A stretch of DNA of 64,000 bases from Veronia nyctiphanis. Its GTDB lineage: Bacteria; Pseudomonadota; Gammaproteobacteria; Enterobacterales; Vibrionaceae. Positions within the stretch are counted from its first letter, which is position 1, and each line of letters starts with the position of its first letter. Below, one piece after another: positions 61,926-64,000 of this stretch. Where the stretch lies: contig NZ_PEIB01000009.1 in assembly GCF_004116385.1 (NCBI RefSeq), positions 1-64,000 on the forward strand, written 5' to 3'. The translations under genes and the position numbers were made by a program. Under the pieces are notes generated by a model that worked only from the letters and a program-made list of their open reading frames with translations, had not been told where the DNA came from and made no database searches.

Positions 61926-64000
61926 GTGAAGTTCATAAAGAGGCTGCTAACATTCGCAATTCTTTGCCTAATTATTGGAGTGAGTACAATTTTTGGCTTT
62001 TACGTGTATGTAAAACCAGACTTACCTGATGTGGCAACGCTGAAAGATGTCAAATTACAGACGCCGATGCAGGTGTACAGTGCTGATGGCAAGTTACTGT
62101 CGCAGTTTGGTGAAAAACGACGTATTCCTGCTCGTATCGATGAAATGCCAAAGTATTTAATTGAAGCGCTGCTGGCTACTGAAGACTCGCGCTTTTATGA
62201 CCACCCAGGAATAGACCCGATTGGTATTGTTCGTGCCGCTATTGTTGTTGCCACTTCCGGTGAAGCGAAACAAGGTGCCAGTACCATTACTCAACAGCTC
62301 GCTCGAAATTTCTTCCTCACCAATGAGAAGAAAGTCATGCGAAAAATCAAAGAGATTTTTATTGCGATCCATATCGAGCAGTTGCTAACGAAAGACGAAA
62401 TCCTCGAGCTCTACCTGAATAAGATACCTCTCGGCTATCGCTCATTTGGGGTGGGTGCAGCCGCGCAGGTGTATTTTGGAAAGAACCTCGATCAGCTGAC
62501 GTTGAGTGAAATGGCCGTGATCGCCGGTTTACCCAAGGCGCCGTCGACATTGAATCCCATCCGCTCGGTAGAGCGTGCGACCAATCGTCGTAATGTTGTG
62601 TTAAGCCGTATGCTTGATGAGGGCTATATCTCCCGTTCAGAATATGAGCAGGCGAAGAACGAACCTGTGATGTCCAAGTATCATGGTGCAAAAATCGAAC
62701 TTTATGCGCCGTATGTTGCTGAGATGGCAAGAGCATGGATGGTGAAAAAATACGGTGAAGATGTTTATGAGTCAGGCCGTAAGGTATACCTGACTGTTGA
62801 CTCTCGCCTTCAGCTTAGCGCGCAGAATGCTGCAGTTAACAACTTGCTTGATTATGATCTTCGCCACGGCTATCGCGGTGCGGTGAAAACCCTTTGGCAG
62901 GAAGGTGCTACACCGTGGACACAAGAAGAAATAAAGCAACACCTGAAAAGCCAGCCGACCTACGGCCAATTGGTGCCAGCCATTGTCACTGCTGTGCAAG
63001 GCAAAACAGCCACAGTCTTCAACAAATACGGTGACAGTGTTGAGTTACCGTGGGGTGGCATCAAGTGGGCAAGACGCTACAAGACAGACTCCCGTCAAGG
63101 CGCAGCACCCACACAAGCATCCGATATTTTGGCTACCGGGCAACAAATCTGGACACGCAAACTCGGTGAAAACTGGGCCCTCAGCCAAGTGCCAGATGCC
63201 AACACCGCCTTTGTCGCTGTGTCTCCTGAAAATGGCGCCATTAAAGCACTGGTCGGTGGATTTAACTACGTCCACAGTAAGTTCAACCGCGCAACGCAGT
63301 CGGTACGTCAGGTGGGCTCAAGTATCAAACCATTCATCTACTCGGCGGCACTGGACAAAGGAATGACCTTGGCGACGCTCGTTAACGATGCGCCAATCAA
63401 CCATTGGGATCAAAGCCAAGGTACAGCGTGGAGACCGAAAAACTCACCGCCAACCTACAGCGGTTTGACCCGTTTGAAAATTGGCTTTGCCAAATCAAAG
63501 AACGTGATGGCTGTTCGCCTTCTCAGAAGAATTGGTTTAGATGACACTATCGACTTTCTGACCCGCTTTGGTTTCAAGCACGACGAACTCCCTCGTGCCG
63601 AAGCTCTCGCGCTCGGAGCAGGTAGCCTGACGCCACTGCAAATGGCACAAGGCTATAGTGTTTTTGCCAATGGTGGTTACTACCTTAACTCTTTTATAGT
63701 CGACAAGGTGACAGACTCATTTGGCGACGTCGTTTATACATCGACTCCCGATTATATCTGCCGCAGTAATTGCCCCGTTGAGGAGACTGCGAACGCAGAC
63801 GTCGCAAATGGAGAGGGCAGCTCAGAGAATGATGTCACGGTTGGTGAGGTAGAAACTGACCTGTCAGAAGTGATTAAGCCAAAGCAAGCACCACATGTGA
63901 TCAGTGAACAGAATGCGTTTCTTGTCCGTGAAATGATGGAAGCGAACATCTGGGGTGAAGCGGGTTGGAGTGGCACAGGGTGGCGTGCTAAAACGCTAAA
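61926..64000 (+). CDS. mrcA: Penicillin-binding protein 1A (partial, runs off the right edge)
   Basis: Bifunctional peptidoglycan glycosyltransferase/transpeptidase. About 691 codons are present and the C-terminus is missing. It starts at GTG (MKFIKRLLTFAILCLIIGVS), with a membrane anchor (about 7-28). The GT51 domain has E86 (LATEDSRFYDHPG) and QGASTITQQLARN. A periplasmic insert is followed by the transpeptidase with S465 in SxxK (GSSIKPF) and SKN (AKSKNVMAVR). KTG lies beyond the window. It is divergent from pilM, as in other gamma-proteobacteria. Confidence 0.96.
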   Translation, partial: MKFIKRLLTFAILCLIIGVSTIFGFYVYVKPDLPDVATLKDVKLQTPMQVYSADGKLLSQFGEKRRIPARIDEMPKYLIEALLATEDSRFYDHPGIDPIGIVRAAIVVATSGEAKQGASTITQQLARNFFLTNEKKVMRKIKEIFIAIHIEQLLTKDEILELYLNKIPLGYRSFGVGAAAQVYFGKNLDQLTLSEMAVIAGLPKAPSTLNPIRSVERATNRRNVVLSRMLDEGYISRSEYEQAKNEPVMSKYHGAKIELYAPYVAEMARAWMVKKYGEDVYESGRKVYLTVDSRLQLSAQNAAVNNLLDYDLRHGYRGAVKTLWQEGATPWTQEEIKQHLKSQPTYGQLVPAIVTAVQGKTATVFNKYGDSVELPWGGIKWARRYKTDSRQGAAPTQASDILATGQQIWTRKLGENWALSQVPDANTAFVAVSPENGAIKALVGGFNYVHSKFNRATQSVRQVGSSIKPFIYSAALDKGMTLATLVNDAPINHWDQSQGTAWRPKNSPPTYSGLTRLKIGFAKSKNVMAVRLLRRIGLDDTIDFLTRFGFKHDELPRAEALALGAGSLTPLQMAQGYSVFANGGYYLNSFIVDKVTDSFGDVVYTSTPDYICRSNCPVEETANADVANGEGSSENDVTVGEVETDLSEVIKPKQAPHVISEQNAFLVREMMEANIWGEAGWSGTGWRAKTL

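Noticed and set aside
62359-62736. Minus-strand 125-codon frame opposite mrcA
   Set aside because: Antisense to the glycosyltransferase domain of PBP1a, which is intact in the plus strand.

Overview
The window comes from a gammaproteobacterium of the Vibrionaceae type (Vibrio, Photobacterium, Enterovibrio or Grimontia are all possible; species cannot be fixed from the sequence alone). The evidence is gene order: alpha, spc, S10 and str ribosomal operons with bfd-bfr between S10 and tuf, tusBCD-yheO-fkpA-slyX-slyD-yheV-kefBG-yheSTU-prkB, crp next to an arginine succinyltransferase (ast) operon, pabA, an Xds/ExeM-type secreted nuclease, trpS-gph-rpe, dam-damX-aroBK and pilMNOPQ divergent from mrcA.

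Layout. 1-401: an rrn-like promoter facing out of the left edge, a (gtagaa)7 repeat and the rplQ terminator. 402-14290: alpha (rplQ-rpsM), spc (rpmJ-rplN) and S10 (rpsQ-rpsJ) operons, all on the minus strand, with an S4-type alpha leader, a terminator at the S10/spc boundary and a strong S10 promoter. 14347-15205: bfr and bfd with a Fur-box-like site. 15280-19829: tuf-fusA-rpsG-rpsL behind a near-consensus promoter. 19911-28279: tRNA thiolation genes, YheO, two FKBP isomerases, a WD40 lipoprotein with slyX, an isoaspartyl peptidase and the KefG/KefB potassium efflux system. 28517-35818: plus-strand yheS-DUF2390-yheT-yheU-prkB, then a rubrerythrin/Fe-S/DUF3501 cassette. 36248-42695: crp, a 71-residue unknown gene, the ast operon and pabA. 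42788-50017: a response regulator, a large hybrid sensor kinase lacking its key histidines, and a secreted nuclease. 50262-57614: trpS, gph, rpe, a small membrane protein, dam, damX, aroB, aroK. 57774-61791: pilQPONM. 61926-64000: mrcA (PBP1a), cut by the window edge.

The most striking feature is technical or evolutionary: at least thirteen single-base indels, nearly all missing bases in short homopolymers, break ten genes. These include essential rpsH, rpsC and rpsL, so most are probably sequence or assembly errors. In each case the other reading frame continues the expected protein, and restoring one base per break gives family-typical lengths (rpsH 130, rpsL 124, yheO 239, yheS 640, astD 485, astC 405 residues). 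Coordinates given here are the corrected full gene spans.

The best candidate for unusual biology is the sensor/regulator pair at 42788-47017. The sensor has PAS domains and all the parts of a hybrid kinase, but threonine stands at the phosphorylated His and glutamine at the HPt His. The partner regulator has an intact receiver but a decayed HD-GYP-like output. The pair lies between the nuclease gene and pabA. A second group of interest is the rubrerythrin/CCG Fe-S protein/DUF3501 cassette upstream of crp.
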